Shown here: piece by piece, positions 39,319-51,290 of the stretch
Layout: each line of letters begins with the position of its first letter
Numbering within the stretch: position 1 is the stretch's first letter
NCBI GenBank assembly: GCA_963669155.1
Contig: OZ022580.1
Span: 21,897,696-21,961,695 of the forward strand
Source: Arbacia lixula
Taxonomy: Eukaryota > Echinodermata > Echinoidea > Arbacioida > Arbaciidae
Length of the DNA stretch: 64,000 bases
Direction: 5' to 3'
Program-made: the position numbers and the translations under genes
The notes under the pieces: model-generated
Databases searched by the model: none
The model's input: only the letters and a program-made list of their open reading frames with translations
What the model was told of the DNA's origin: nothing

Positions 39319-40005
39319 TATGAGAAGAGGTATGGACTCTCAAACAAAATGTGGGTCATGTTGATTTAAAGCACAACGTCAACATCTACAAGAGCTAAAA
39401 AAGCATGATATGCCCCGGACATGGATTCTTCACAATTACGCCCCAAACAGAGGATCAAACTTTGAAATCTGTCGAAAGTTCTAAAGTTCTGTAAATATTT
39501 GAAGACGCACAGCCTTCATGATGGTGATATGTGCCTTCAGACAGAATTAAATACTTGTAATAGTGTGCAGGTAGTGGGTTTATGGCTTGGAATAACACAA
39601 GCTAGGGATATTAAAGGTACTTGTTTTCTGGCTCATAACATTGTTTGTCAGAATGCATATGTCCAATTACAGAGAATGGGTTGAAAAGGTAGAGAAAGCA
39701 TAGGTTTCACTGAGGCATAAGTCATACAATGTGCAAGGATGCTCAACTGGTAACCACCCCACATTCCTAATTTCCAGTTGTCTCCCTCCCCAAAGATTCT
39801 TGTTGGACAAACTGAGCACTGCAGGGAAAGGTTGACATGTGACCCATCCCCAGTCACGAACTATTCAAAGTGATTCAAGAGTTATATATCAGATCTTGTA
39901 CAGGATATCCCAAGAACGAACTCGAGTTAAAGATCAAGTGCATTAATTTTATTGAATGTAAATACTTACCGTAAGTTTTGATCGACAGTTTTCCCGTTGA
40001 AACGG

Positions 40006-40378
40006 TTAAAGGGCATATACTGTACTGGGAAGGCAAAAAAGCCTTCAAAATGTAATAATTAGCAATCTTCTTGCCAGTGGTCTTAAATTCATGTATTGTG
40101 TGTTTTAGAAGCTTGCTGCAAGTTATTTGCCCTCAAATGATCCACATATGAAGTAATTAATGATTAATGATTAAATCCTCAAAATGTTCGGCCCGAACAT
40201 TTTGAGGATTTGTGATTTAATCACTCATTACTCCAAATGTAGATCAATTGAGGGCAAATAACTTTCAGGAAGCTTCTAAAATAGACAATACATGAATTTA
40301 AGACCATTGGCAAGAAGATTCCTAACAATTACATTTTGAAGGCTTTTTTGCTTTCCCAGTACAGTATATGCCCTTTAA
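40006..40378. mobile_element. Palindromic MITE, family 2, copy 2 (TTAA-flanked)
   Basis: This 373-bp element is almost a complete palindrome. TTAA flanks AGGGCATATACTGTAC and its inverse. The centre reads CAAAATGTTCGGCCCGAAC. The two halves differ at only a few positions, so the RNA or single strand would form one long hairpin. Confidence 0.88.
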
Positions 40379-40534
40379 GACTACACTACTGTTACAAGTT
40401 AAGCTGCTTCTGCAAGGATCTTTTATACCGTGGGCAAGTTATCGAGCACCTAAAAGGGGGTAACATCTAAGTGGAGATTCGTAACCGGGTTTAGTAAAGC
40501 CACATGTAGTTTGCTGGAGAGCAGTGGAAACAGG

Positions 40535-40682
40535 CCAGGGCCATGTTGCATAAAACTTAACATTGATAGTATCTTTGCTACCTACCAATAGCAACTTAGC
40601 TGTCGAGCGATGTTACCATGGTAGTTACCATTGAAGGCAGAGTTACCATTAATGGTAAGTTTTGTGCAACGGGGCCCTGGTG
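40535..40682. mobile_element. Short MITE with CAGGG ends
   Basis: It begins CAGGGCCATGTTGCATAAAAC and ends in the inverse GTTTTGTGCAACGGGGCCCTG. Inner TTACCATTAATGGTAA-type repeats give a strong hairpin. CAGGG termini are typical of hAT-type elements (family knowledge). I do not see an 8-bp target duplication. Confidence 0.55.
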
Positions 40683-41467
40683 CTGTATTTTTCTGGTTGA
40701 CATAGTCACCCGCTGTCTGTATCATGTATTTCTTCAATATTCCTGCGTTATACCTACCTATTCATGAAATTCATGAATATCTTTTTCAAGTTATGTATTA
40801 CAAGTTAGCTATTGTTTGCAATTGCGCCATATAGCCCACTATAAAAAAAAAGATAGAAATGCGTTACGCGATAAAATGATAATCTATTATCTCCAACTTG
40901 ACACCTCCAGCCCATTTCTCGTTCTTTCGTATCTAATCGGTCTAATTAATCAACAGCCTATCATCACTGAGAACCTTCCCTCAGCTTTGTACCTTATCTC
41001 GTTCTCATCTCTCTCACTCCGCGTGGTATCTCTCATTTGATCCGCTATCTCTCTGAACACTATCCCTCGCTACACATTTGATCAATACACGTATTCGGGT
41101 TTCCTCTCTCTTTCGCATTCAGTCTCTTTATTTTCGGCTCAATCTCATCTCTCACTTCTACCCAACGTCCATATTTTTATTGCAGAGGTTTTGAGCAAAC
41201 TTCTTTGGCAGGATTGTTCCTTCAATCATTGACTAACTTCCGTGTAAAAAAAAATACATTAATCCACTCAGTCATGCATGAGTTAGCGCACATAAGAGGC
41301 AGAATTGTTACTTTTCAAAAGTCACAAGAGTCAGTTTTTGGGATTCTGTAAAGCAGGATTTTGGTGAATTCTGTTTTTGGGGTACGTTAAAGTGCTGCTG
41401 TTAATTCTTTGATGTTTTCTTGTTTTACCCTTTCATAGAGAGATAACCTTCTCATTCTTTTCCACAG
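40683..41467. other. Region just upstream of gene B coding start
   Basis: CT-rich AT-biased sequence (TCTCTC-type stretches at 40960-41150) that ends in the UTR acceptor. No gene seen. Confidence 0.55.
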
Positions 41468-41489
41468 GGCACTCATCTGTCCACAATTC

Positions 41490-41972
41490 ATGACGATCAT
41501 CATGACCATGAGTACTAGGCTGCTGGTGATGCGCAGGTCTATGCTCCTCAAACTCTGCATGATATTCTGCGCATGTTTGGTCTTTCTACCCGCTGCTGTG
41601 ATTCGGACACCAAACTACTCCACAACCGTGCGTCATGTCAACGTGTAAGTCTGAAGAAACGCAACAACATTGACTCGTTCATTCCAACATGTACTTTGGA
41701 TATACGAGAAATTCTAGGGTTATCATTATCACTATTTTAACTGTCAAGGTGTTAATTTCAGGTGAAATCAGAGTAAAGCGTTACTGACGGATTGGAACAA
41801 GGAGTGTCTACGTTGGCTCCTATGCTAAGAAGCTCTCACATATTCAAACCAAGATACGTATAAGTTAGATTTTAAGTTGCCGCTCTTATAGTACACATGC
41901 ACCCAACGTTATCTATATTTCATTATACTAAATGATGATAAAATCACTACTACTACTACTACTACTACTACG

Positions 41973-42006
<34 letters not shown>

Positions 42007-42091
42007 TTACTACTACTACTACTACTACTTAAACTATTTGTACTTCTTCTTCTTCTCTTCTTCTACTACTACTACTACTACTACTACTACG

Positions 42092-42144
<53 letters not shown>

Positions 42145-42152
42145 TACTACTT

Positions 42153-42191
<39 letters not shown>

Positions 42192-42192
42192 T

Positions 42193-42272
<80 letters not shown>

Positions 42273-45200
42273 TTTCTACTTCTGCTACTCCTTCTATTAC
42301 TACTACTACTACTACTACTACTTCTTCTTGTTCTTGTTCTTTTCTTCTTCTTTTATTATTTATTCTACTATTATTATTTACACTTCTACTACTACCTCTA
42401 CAACTTCTAGATTACAACTACTGCCATTATATCTAGTTTACTATTTGTAAACTGTTGTACTTCGCCTTATATCACGACCAATTTACCGTTGTACATCACT
42501 ACTAAAACTACTTGTAGTTTGATATTTATTTTATTCTAAAACTGCTTCTAATATGATGTAGGTTTGGGTATTATCATATTAAGTATCACTACAATGTTAG
42601 AGAGTGGTCAAGTGCGTTGAAAATAACCTACATTGAAAAGACTGAAGTATTGTACGATTGGAGTATGACCATAATAATGTATACGTGATACGTCAAAACA
42701 AAGTAACACAATATATACTGTTCTTGTCACCGTGTAGGCCGTACTCGCTCAAGCTTGCCAGGAGAGATGCGTTGATAAACAAAGAGCGAAATGCACACAC
42801 ACAAATTTCCACGGATTGGAGTCAGATATTAGTCAACGAAAGTGACGTTCATGACGCAAGGAACAAAGTCATGAAGAAAACAAACGGTCTAACTCCTCAA
42901 GAAGATGAGAGCGGGTGGGGCAATCAGGACAATGGTGAGAATCAGGAGGAAGCTTCCCAGATGAGAAAGCAAGCTCTTGCAGCTGAACATTGCAAAACCA
43001 CAAACAAAACTACTTCCACTCTTGCAAAGGGGAAAATGGAAGAAGATGTCGGGACGGTTCTAAAGCCACACTATAGAGAACAAGATGACCAGGAGCACCA
43101 AAAGGAAACTAATTATACAGCCCAAAAGCTTTCAACAAAAAGTGACCCCAAGCCACAGAAAAATGCTCATTATCTCTTGAAAGGCAGTGTAGAAAAAGCA
43201 TTTCAACATTTGGCCAGACCAGTACCGCGTCATCGTATTCGCTACATTCGGCGGCGGAAGAAGGACTATAGAAGAGAAGCGTTCGTAGTAAAAGATAAGA
43301 AGAAGGGTTCCCATAGTGAGTGGTATGGCGACGTCCTGAACGGGAACTTTGCGGCAGAGTTAGTTCGTGTCCAGAATAAAACGGAAGACAGGTGAGCAGC
43401 TTATTCTAAATCATCGTATAACTTAGTACTCGCGACTGTAGCAAAAATGAAAAATACTTAAGGGTCATAAGTATGGTGCTTCATAATTGCGACAATAAGA
43501 ACGACAAGGGGATTGATGGTAAAAGTAATGTGATAATAATCATATGTAAACGAATGCTACCTAAAGCCGATTTAAAGTCTTTACAGGATTTACATTTATT
43601 GAGTCCACGTGCATTCCATGTATATAATAATCATATTACTTATTTGCCGTCGAAATATCCTTTGATTCGTTCTAATAACAATAAAAAGATTTCTTCAAGA
43701 CCATTAACAACTTCTGACTTCCAACACCAAGATGCTGCTACAACTTCTACTGCTACTACTAGTACTATATCGTGGTTTCAACTATTGATTAACACAATTA
43801 TATTGTTTCCATGACGCTCATCATTATCGCCATCATGGGGTATAATTTTCCTCCAGTTGCAATCGTAGATTATTATGATAACAAATGACTGCTCAGATAT
43901 GTTACATTCATGGAATAGGCTGAGTTTCTATCCAAAATATTGCTATGCTAGCTGCCAGGTGCTTGATTGATGGTCACATTTCTCCCCAGTCCTTATCTGA
44001 CGGAGAAGTTGTGGTCATTCAACGAAAAGACGGAGAGGCTCTTCCTGTACAACAGACTGCTCTCACGAGAATGGAGTAGCAACACGTCCAACCTACAGCA
44101 GCTTAGGCAAGTAGGATCCGCTCGTTATGTCTAATGAGAAACGGCCTGTATCATACAAGTTTACCCGAAGGCCCAAGTAATACTACCCTAGGAGACTCGT
44201 CATCTCACTCCCGTGGTTATTGCTGCCAAGCTTAACACATTTTTTTGTTTCGTTTTTTCATTTACACGTTTACCTTAATAAAGAATGAAATATGCACACA
44301 TTCATTGATGTTATCCATGCGCGCCATCGTGATGTTTAATGCGAGACGTGCCCGACCTCTAATGCGACCTAGCAACACCTGAAATATGCCAACCTTATTG
44401 GAGCAGAACAAAGAGAAGGTGTGGGGCAGGTAGAATTACTTTCCTGGTTCCAGGGAGGACACATGTTATGTTAGTCCTCAAGACAACAAAGCAAAAAAGA
44501 AAAAAAAACACGTTGTAACTATGTTCATTTCTCTGCTTACGTACTTAAACAAGAAAATCTGTGTTTTGACATTGCGGCCATGTCGGCTATTGGTACGCAA
44601 TTTTCTCGGACTAGCTGACTTTGTTTCGTCCTTTTCATATTTGAAGGCACGAGCTCGAAGTGATGGGGATCACCGCAGCGGAGAATCTTGCACTGACCAG
44701 AAAGAACGCGCCTCTTCATTCCCCTCTGCCCCTTTACTTCAGTCGAGCAGACGACCATTACACGGTATCGGATACAGTTTGGAAGACATTACCCGAGGTA
44801 TGTCATCACGGATAATATGTATAACCGGTTTATTGTTGATGTATTGCGGTAAATCAGTTTGCATCTTTCTTTGAAAAATTGACACCCTGTGTTGCCTTAA
44901 TTTATCTTCTTCCTGGATGTCTTCCTCTTTTTTCTTCGTTTCACATTTTTCTCTCCCTCGTCTTTTTCTTCATAGCCTACTTTTTTTTCTGTTTATCCTT
45001 ATCCTCGTGTTAACACAAGACAAGAAAAGTAATATTGAATAAACCTCACTTATTTATTTATTTATCTATTTATTTTTTGTGGGGGGGGGGGGGGTCCTTA
45101 TTTTTAATCCGAAAAACACCTTTTACACTTAAATGTGATACAAATCAGCATAGGATAAATGGACAGCTAACACATCGTTTCTCCCGGCAGATTTCTCCTT

Positions 45201-48200
45201 TTCGGGGGCAAACTTATAAGCGATGCGCAGTTGTGGGAAACAGTGGTGGTCTTCTCCACAGCAGCTGTGGGAAACAAATCGACTCCTTCGACATGGTCTT
45301 TAGGTACGTGTCAGTCGTTTCTTGTGGTTAACAGCTGATAATAGGCCAACGTAAGAGATAAATATAATGATCTAAATATGCCGCATGTAACCATAACAGT
45401 GGCTAGATGTTTTTGCAACCAGTATTTCATCTCCATATAATTCTTTTAAATTTGATTTATGTCGAATATCCTTTTTAATAAGGATTTAGATTTTTGAGAA
45501 AAAAAATGAAGAAAAGTGGACCTCGGAATTTCCATCACCTACGGAAATTGGGAAAACTGTACATATCAGCGTATAATAGCATTTGTATGTAGACCTGGAA
45601 TTGTTTGATTTATGATTTACGTACTTGCAAGTGATCACCGCTGAGTTGAGGCCAGTGCTTTATTTGGTCAACTAATATTGGAATAGGGCGAGGGGAAATA
45701 ATGTGTAAGGGCAATGTTCACCAATATTGATGAAGCTGTACGTACAAATACTTTTATATTTACGCTCTCGTGTTTACGATACATACAATCCGTGCGTAGT
45801 GCACTGAACAGTGGACAAGTTTAAAAACAAGAAGTCTTCTATTAAAGTCGATGTTGCCTGCTAGGAAATGGCTGCATTTATTGTGTACGCTTTTGTAGGG
45901 TCCATGGTATGATATAACGTTTGACTACATGAGACTCAAAACTGACAGGACAAACACTATTCAAAGGAAAATGTTGAAGAGAGAAGTACTGAATCAGTAT
46001 TTAATATAGTAGTTCTAAGCGACAATCTCAATACATGTACTACCATCTGGAAGAAAAATGATAAGGAAACATGAAAGCCTGCATAAATTATATTGATAGA
46101 TTCATATGAATTATTTTATCGTTCAACTGCGAAAAGCAAATTGAATGATAATATGGATACATCATTTTGACAACATTTGGTTACAATTCGTGTCAGAAAC
46201 AAATAATCCATACAATGTCCATGCATCCTGGCCTTCATATGATATGTCCATTTCTAAAGCTATCGCTCAGCTTTGCCATTTTGATTCTAGTCTTAATTTC
46301 ACTGTCACCACTGTGATTGTGCTTCAAAAGCATTGGAAAGAGAATATCTGTCTTTTGCCTGAAGTCTGCTTCTCAGACTCTCCCCCTTCGAAACAACCGT
46401 GCACTCTTCTTCCTTATAGTTGAGTGTAAGTCCCTTGTTGTCACTTTCCAGTGCCAGTACATATCAAAGAGTCTTTGACATTCCGCTGACTCTGTGGAAA
46501 GAACTATATAATATTGCATACCTTATGCTTGTTTTATTGTTCCCTCCCACCTTAATACCTCTTTCTTCTTTCTATTCGCTAAAATCAGCTCTATGAATAG
46601 ATCTGGAGACGTCACACAGCATTACAAGACTCCTCTGTGAATGTTTACAAGTGCTCGGTTTCTACGTCAATTCGATTAATTCATATGTGCTTGTAATACT
46701 CTGTACTTAAAGAACTTACCCAAAAATATGTGTCTATTTATTTTTCACAGCGATGCGTATCTGCCAACTGTAAACTGCTCTCTATCTTATCATATTTTCT
46801 GATCATATAAAATGACTGACTGCTCGTTATCACATTGAATACACACGATTATATTCCATGACTCCAGATGTAATGCTGCCCCAATTGCAAAGTACGGAAA
46901 GGATGCTGGATGGAAAAGCAATATTACAACTCTCAACCCAAGTATACTCCTGAATAGGTTTGTTTACATTTCGATGGGTAAAGTCAATGAATAAACACTC
47001 AACCTCTACGATTATTTCAATCAATGGAAATAAGTGTTAATAAGTGTGATCGTACAAATCATACCGTTTGTACATGTCTACACGCTATAAACGTATTGCC
47101 AATTTAGTGGTTGGTTTCTTCCAATTATGAAGTTTGAAGCTAAAATATCTTAAATCATCGTGCAAAAATATAGCTTTAAAGGTGCAAATTTGAACCCTAG
47201 GGATATTGAAATGAACCCTGACTCTTTTAAATTGCACCCCTAGGGGGGCAGTTTGTAACCCCAGGGTGGAAAAATGCACCCCATCCAGGGGTGCAATCTT
47301 GAACCCCAACTAGGGGTTCAAAGTTTGAACCTTTGGGGTGCTACTGTTGCATCAGCCTCTAGGGGTTAATTTTGAACCTTTATTTCTTAGTGTGTACGGG
47401 ATTTGTATAATAGTAATCATGTAAACATCCATTAATTGTGCTCAAAGAGTTAGTCCTAACGACGAATTCATAGAAAATTATGTTATTGCATAGTCACAGT
47501 ATACATTGAAAAAATAAACTTACTTGTCCTCCACTCGTGTTAGCATTCACTCAAATATATGTTGTTGAATAGATAAAGGATTTTCATTTGGTAACATCAA
47601 CCCCTTTAACAATAAATACAGGTTCAACGCATTATCTAGAGAGAAAGATGTGCGACAATTCCGAGCCAACATCACACAATACAACGGGTTCATGTGGCTA
47701 CCTTGCTTCGGGTCTGCAAAGCTGCACGAAGTCTGCCTCAATCAGGCGTTAACCAACATGTCCCGACTGCCTGACGAGCCCACAGTCCTTGTCGCTCACC
47801 CAATCCAGTACATCAGGTTCTGGGATTTCTGGAGAGCGAGAAATGTTACTAAAGCGCCATCTACAGGTAAGATTTAAAGGGAAAATTCACCCTGAAGATA
47901 AGTTGGTTTCATTAAAAGCAGAAACATGAAAGAAACATATTGGTGAAGGTTTGACGAAAATCCCACAAAGGATAGAAAGTTAAGATCTTTTTAAATTTCA
48001 ATGTTGTGACGTCACGTGCGAGCTGCTCTCTCTCGTATGTTGTGTACAGAATGATTCTGTATGTTACTCTTTTTCTGTTTTTGACAACGGAATGATTTTT
48101 ATTCATACAGGTGTGTGTGAAACGAATTTTTCTATGATTTATCAAGTGCACAGGTAAAAGGATGCATATGTTTTTGAAAAAATGCACATTTCCGAAAAAT

Positions 48201-49197
48201 AAAATGCACACACAACATATATGGGAGAGCAGTGGTAGTATCAGTATCTATAAGATCTTTGATTTCCGTGTCTCCAATGTTGAAACACCTACGGCAATTT
48301 TCCAGATCTCTCAAAATAAAATTTTTAAAAGATCATAACTTTCTTATACTTTGACGGATTTTCATGAAGCCCTCACTAATATGCTTCATTTATGCGTCTC
48401 CCTTTATTGAAACCAACTTAATTTCAGCGTGATCTATCCCTTTCAGATGAATTGCTTATGCTAGTAAGTCCTTCTCCTCCGCGCTTATCGATTTTCTTTC
48501 TCAGTTTGTCTCCTCACCTCACCCTTCGTGTGGGCGGCGACTCATGAGGCCTCTTCGCGACTTTGTTGGCGTGCCAGATTGAACTATGGTCACGCGTGTA
48601 TATGCCACTTTTGAATTGATTTTCTGCGTGATATATTTTACCCTCTCAGCACTATGGGTTCATCCAGTGTGCAATGATTTTGTAAGCTTTTCATATCTTG
48701 GTAATGAGAGGGTTAATATGAAGAATTCTAGGTTTTCCCTTCCGTAATCTTTGGCATCCGACTCAGGATACAGTATTGAACCTAAGGGAAAATGGTCTCC
48801 TGCTGAGAATTAATTTGTTTTAATTTAATTGTTTTAATTTACGTGTATTAAGCTATTATATCTATGTTTCTATTCCCTTCCTCTGTGTTTCTCTTCCTGT
48901 ATGTTTCTTTCTGCCGTCCCACAATGCACTGTTGTTTCCATGGCGCCTGGTTCCCGTCCACTAGGGTTCTTCATGACGCACGCGGCTCTACAGCTGTGTG
49001 ATGAGACTCATCTCTACGGCTTCTGGCCCTTCCCTCTGCGGCTCGACTCCCAGTTCGAGCGCGTTCCCTACCACTACTTCGACGACGTGGTCATGTCAAA
49101 GAACCACGGAATGAGCGACGAGTTTTCGGTCTTGGTTCAATATCATGAGTTCGGTATCCTAAGACTACACATGAACAAATGTCACGGAGAGGCGTAG
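41490..49197 (+). CDS. ST8SIA-like: Alpha-2,8-sialyltransferase (ST8Sia-like), gene B, complete, long stem
   Basis: This gene encodes a predicted Golgi type II alpha-2,8-sialyltransferase. Coding exons are 41490-41644, 42738-43391, 43990-44106, 44647-44797, 45191-45303, 46868-46957, 47622-47866 and 48965-49197. They sum to 1758 nt, exactly 585 aa plus stop. The ATG is the first after a likely UTR acceptor at 41467. Exon 1 gives a basic N-terminus and a hydrophobic anchor (LCMIFCACLVFLPAAVI). Motif L is CAVVGNSGGLL...CG..IDSFDMVFR-CNAAP. Motif S is STGFFMTHAALQLCDE..YGFWPF, motif III is YHYFD, and motif VS is HGMSDE. The protein is about 160 residues longer than gene A because of exon 2. The intron after exon 3 starts with GC, not GT. 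It is the closest paralogue of gene C. One fold-back MITE lies in its last intron. No obvious polyadenylation signal lies close behind the stop. Confidence 0.9.
41947..42340. repeat. (ACT)n microsatellite, gene B intron 1
   Basis: This is nearly 400 bp of ACT/CTA triplets with scattered changes. It is open in several frames (poly-Leu, poly-Tyr, poly-Thr, and poly-Val on the - strand), which is a repeat artefact and not a gene. Confidence 0.95.
42738..43391 (+). CDS. Gene B 654-nt stem exon (exon 2)
   Basis: This single exon encodes 218 residues of highly hydrophilic stem between the membrane anchor and the catalytic domain. It is rich in K, E, Q, N, D and T. It has four N-X-S/T sequons (NES, NKT, NYT and a final NKT) and a strongly basic patch near its end (RIRYIRRRKKDYRRE and KDKKK). 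The last 25 residues (WYGDVLNGNF..ELVRVQNK) match the whole of gene C exon 2, so only its 3' end is shared between the paralogues. Phases 2 in and 2 out agree with gene C. The upstream open frame from 42658 is intron read-through. Confidence 0.8.
45191..46957 (+). other. Gene B sialylmotif L (exons 5 and 6 with intron)
   Basis: Exons 45191-45303 and 46868-46957 encode sialylmotif L: KRCAVVGNSGGLLHSS, CGKQID, FDMVFR, then CNAAP, GWKSNITTLNPS. The codon for the invariant Arg is split ag|a, as in genes A and C. Confidence 0.9.
47159..47400. repeat. AACCCCTAGG-type repeat cluster with inverted ends, gene B intron 6
   Basis: The motif GAACCCC / GGGGTTC occurs many times in both orientations within 240 bp. 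The edges are inverted copies (AAAGGTGCAAATTTGAAC on the left and its near-inverse at 47376-47385), suggesting a short MITE built from internal repeats. Confidence 0.6.
47874..48446. mobile_element. Fold-back MITE, family 1, copy 4, in gene B last intron
   Basis: It begins TTAAAGGGAAAATTCACCC and ends in the inverted partner (ACTTAATTTCAGCG..ATCCCTTT). It lies between exons 7 and 8 of gene B. It carries GTGACGTCACGTGCGAG at about 48005 and the same internal 85-90 bp insert as copy 3. Confidence 0.8.
48965..49197 (+). other. Gene B last exon: sialylmotifs S, III and VS
   Basis: The last coding exon completes motif S (the STG is split over the junction, phase 1). It then gives YGFWPF, motif III (PYHYFDD) and motif VS (HGMSDE). 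These contribute to donor and acceptor binding and catalysis in the family. It ends with a C-terminal KC motif that in vertebrate ST8Sia enzymes takes part in a disulfide. The stop is TAG at 49195. Confidence 0.9.
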
Positions 49198-49282
49198 TTC
49201 TTCGCATAGATAGAACACTATTACAAAGAGCCGAGAGTTACCGTCCATGTATTCCAGCAGTATTCAATCAAGTTAAACATCT

Positions 49283-50620
49283 GGAGTCATATGCATGAAA
49301 CCTTACTGAGCATAGTAAGCTACTAAAAGGCCTGAATTTGCTAATGTTAGCTATTTGAGTCCGCTTTAGTATTTATGAAATCTTAGTAGCAGAAGTGACT
49401 TTCAAAGTTAGTTGCACAACTGAGTGTAGTTGCTCTCTAAAAGTGTTTTAATTACCGGTTAGTACTAGCTTAGAAAAATTGGTATTCACGAAACCCTACT
49501 AGCGCTAGTTTCATTCTAAATTCTTTTCTAAATTTAGAGTTAATACAGGGCTACTCTCAGGCACTATTAAGCAACTCTGTCATTCTCTCACTGACTGCTA
49601 ATGTGCCATTATGGCGAGAAGAACTGCTGAACTGGAGAAACTTATGTGTGCAGTGTGTAGAAAACATGTTTTTCAAAATCAGAGCAGAAAAAGCAACCCA
49701 TTGGACAAATTAAGTGATCTTTTAAGGTGTGCACAGCGTAGTGGCGCAAAATAGCTGCCCAAGTAGCTCCCTTTTTATAAGACAAAAATGATAATTCAGT
49801 GTCCTCTTCCCAATACTATGGAACATAATACTTGTCACACCTAGGATGTATGAAGCCTAGCTACGCTTCTTAATCTTGGTCACACTCTGCAGGGCATGTC
49901 AAACATACAATGTCAATACATTTGTTTGATTAAGTACATAATTGTTAGGATTTACTATGAAGCCTTTGTATTTTGACCATGTTCTCTCAGATTACCTCTT
50001 GATAAATTTCTTAAAAATTTGTGTTGTGTAAGTATGATGTTTTTATGTCAATATCAATATTATGGTAAAGCACATAGAGATAATGTTGTTAAAGCTCCTA
50101 TACCAAAATAACATTCATCATTTTTGTTGTTGATAGTGTTTTCATCATCATGCTTTGCATACATGATATCTTTGAATTTGTCAAACTTGTCTGCCAAAAA
50201 GAGATTCACTTCGTGAGGATAGTTTGTCTGTTCGTGGAATGCTTGGACACAACTCAGTGCGTAAAGATCTAAGTCTGGCAATTTGGACTAAAGCCTTCTT
50301 CCCTGCCTGCCCTCTGCAAGGGGGCAGACAGGGCAAATGCAATTTCGGGAAATAAGGGACATTTGATTCACTTTTTCATCTGTAACTTCAATAAGGGAGG
50401 AATGTCACTGGATGTTTCCCTCAACTAAACTTTTGTGATTATTCTGCTTGTCAGCTGAATACTTCACATCCATTAGCATCTTATCCACTCACTAAGGCCT
50501 AGTTTGCAACAAAGTATGATAGGTTTTGATAATTTGTGTGCTGGCAACTAGGCCTTTCAGTAGCTTACTACGGCCTAGTGTGATACTAAGTTATTAAAGT
50601 TTCATGACTATGGCCTCTGA
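49283..50620. mobile_element. Probable non-autonomous DNA element
   Basis: The left end (GCATGAAACCTTACTGAGC, TAGTAAGCTACTAAAAGGCC) recurs inverted at the right end (GGCCTTTCAGTAGCTTACTA, AAAGTTTCATGAC). A 48-codon open frame on the + strand, starting ATGGCGAGAAGAACT near 49612, encodes a basic Cys-containing peptide I cannot identify. It starts 85 bp behind the stop of gene B, so it may lie in or near that gene's 3'UTR. Confidence 0.5.
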
Positions 50621-50699
50621 GCCAATTTTCCCTGCCATGCAATTATACCTCAGTCCCATAAGCAATAAACTACGTATGTTATAATGGAAATGGGACTGT

Positions 50700-51290
50700 A
50701 GTTAGTTGGTAATTAATATTAAAGGGTTTAACTCCGTTTGACTACGCTGTGAAGTTGTGAACACCAAATGCTAGTGTTCATCGGACCGTGACGTGTTACC
50801 AATGGATTGCGATATTCGACGCCCATATGATTTAGCTGCTCTGGTATTAAATCTACATCTTTCAAAAAGTATGTCAATACTATTGCACAGGCGAATAAGT
50901 GCCAGACCATGCATAAATTTGAACATAATTGTTGCAAGAAAGTAATCTCTTCGTTCTTCGACTGTTTTCCATATTAAAGATCGAAAAATATCTAAACCAT
51001 TTGAATTTTCATAGTCATAATTACAAGTAACAATATGTGCTGCTCTCTTTTGTAAACGCATCAAGATTTTTTTTTGAAGAACAATTCCCCTATACTGAAC
51101 AAGAATAATAAAAAACAAGGCTGAATAACAGTTTTATAAACAAGGTTTAAGAAGTTGAAATCAAGGTATTGACTCATTTTGCGTAGTGAGAAATTTTTTT
51201 TAGTAATAGATTTGGTAAGATTCTGAATATAAACATTCCAATTAAGATGATTATCAATGTCAATTATCAATCTCAGTAAAAACTAGTTGG
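50700..51290 (-). mobile_element. LINE fragment, RT C-terminal region
   Basis: Two frames on the - strand read LNWNVYIQNLTKSITKK, SLRKMSQYL, LVYKTVIQPC, then LMRLQKRAAHIVT, SLIWKTVEERRDYFL and MFKFMHGLA. This is the thumb/post-RT region of a non-LTR retrotransposon, distinct from the two L2-like fragments. It is truncated at both ends with one frame change. Confidence 0.8.

Noticed and set aside
41932-42450. 172-codon open frame rich in Leu and Tyr, with poly-Thr and poly-Val frames overlapping
   Set aside because: It is the ACT triplet repeat read in different frames inside gene B intron 1.
42658-42737. Possible upstream start and extension of gene B exon 2
   Set aside because: A splice acceptor at 42736-42737 gives a phase-perfect join to the membrane-anchor exon, so the upstream codons are intronic.
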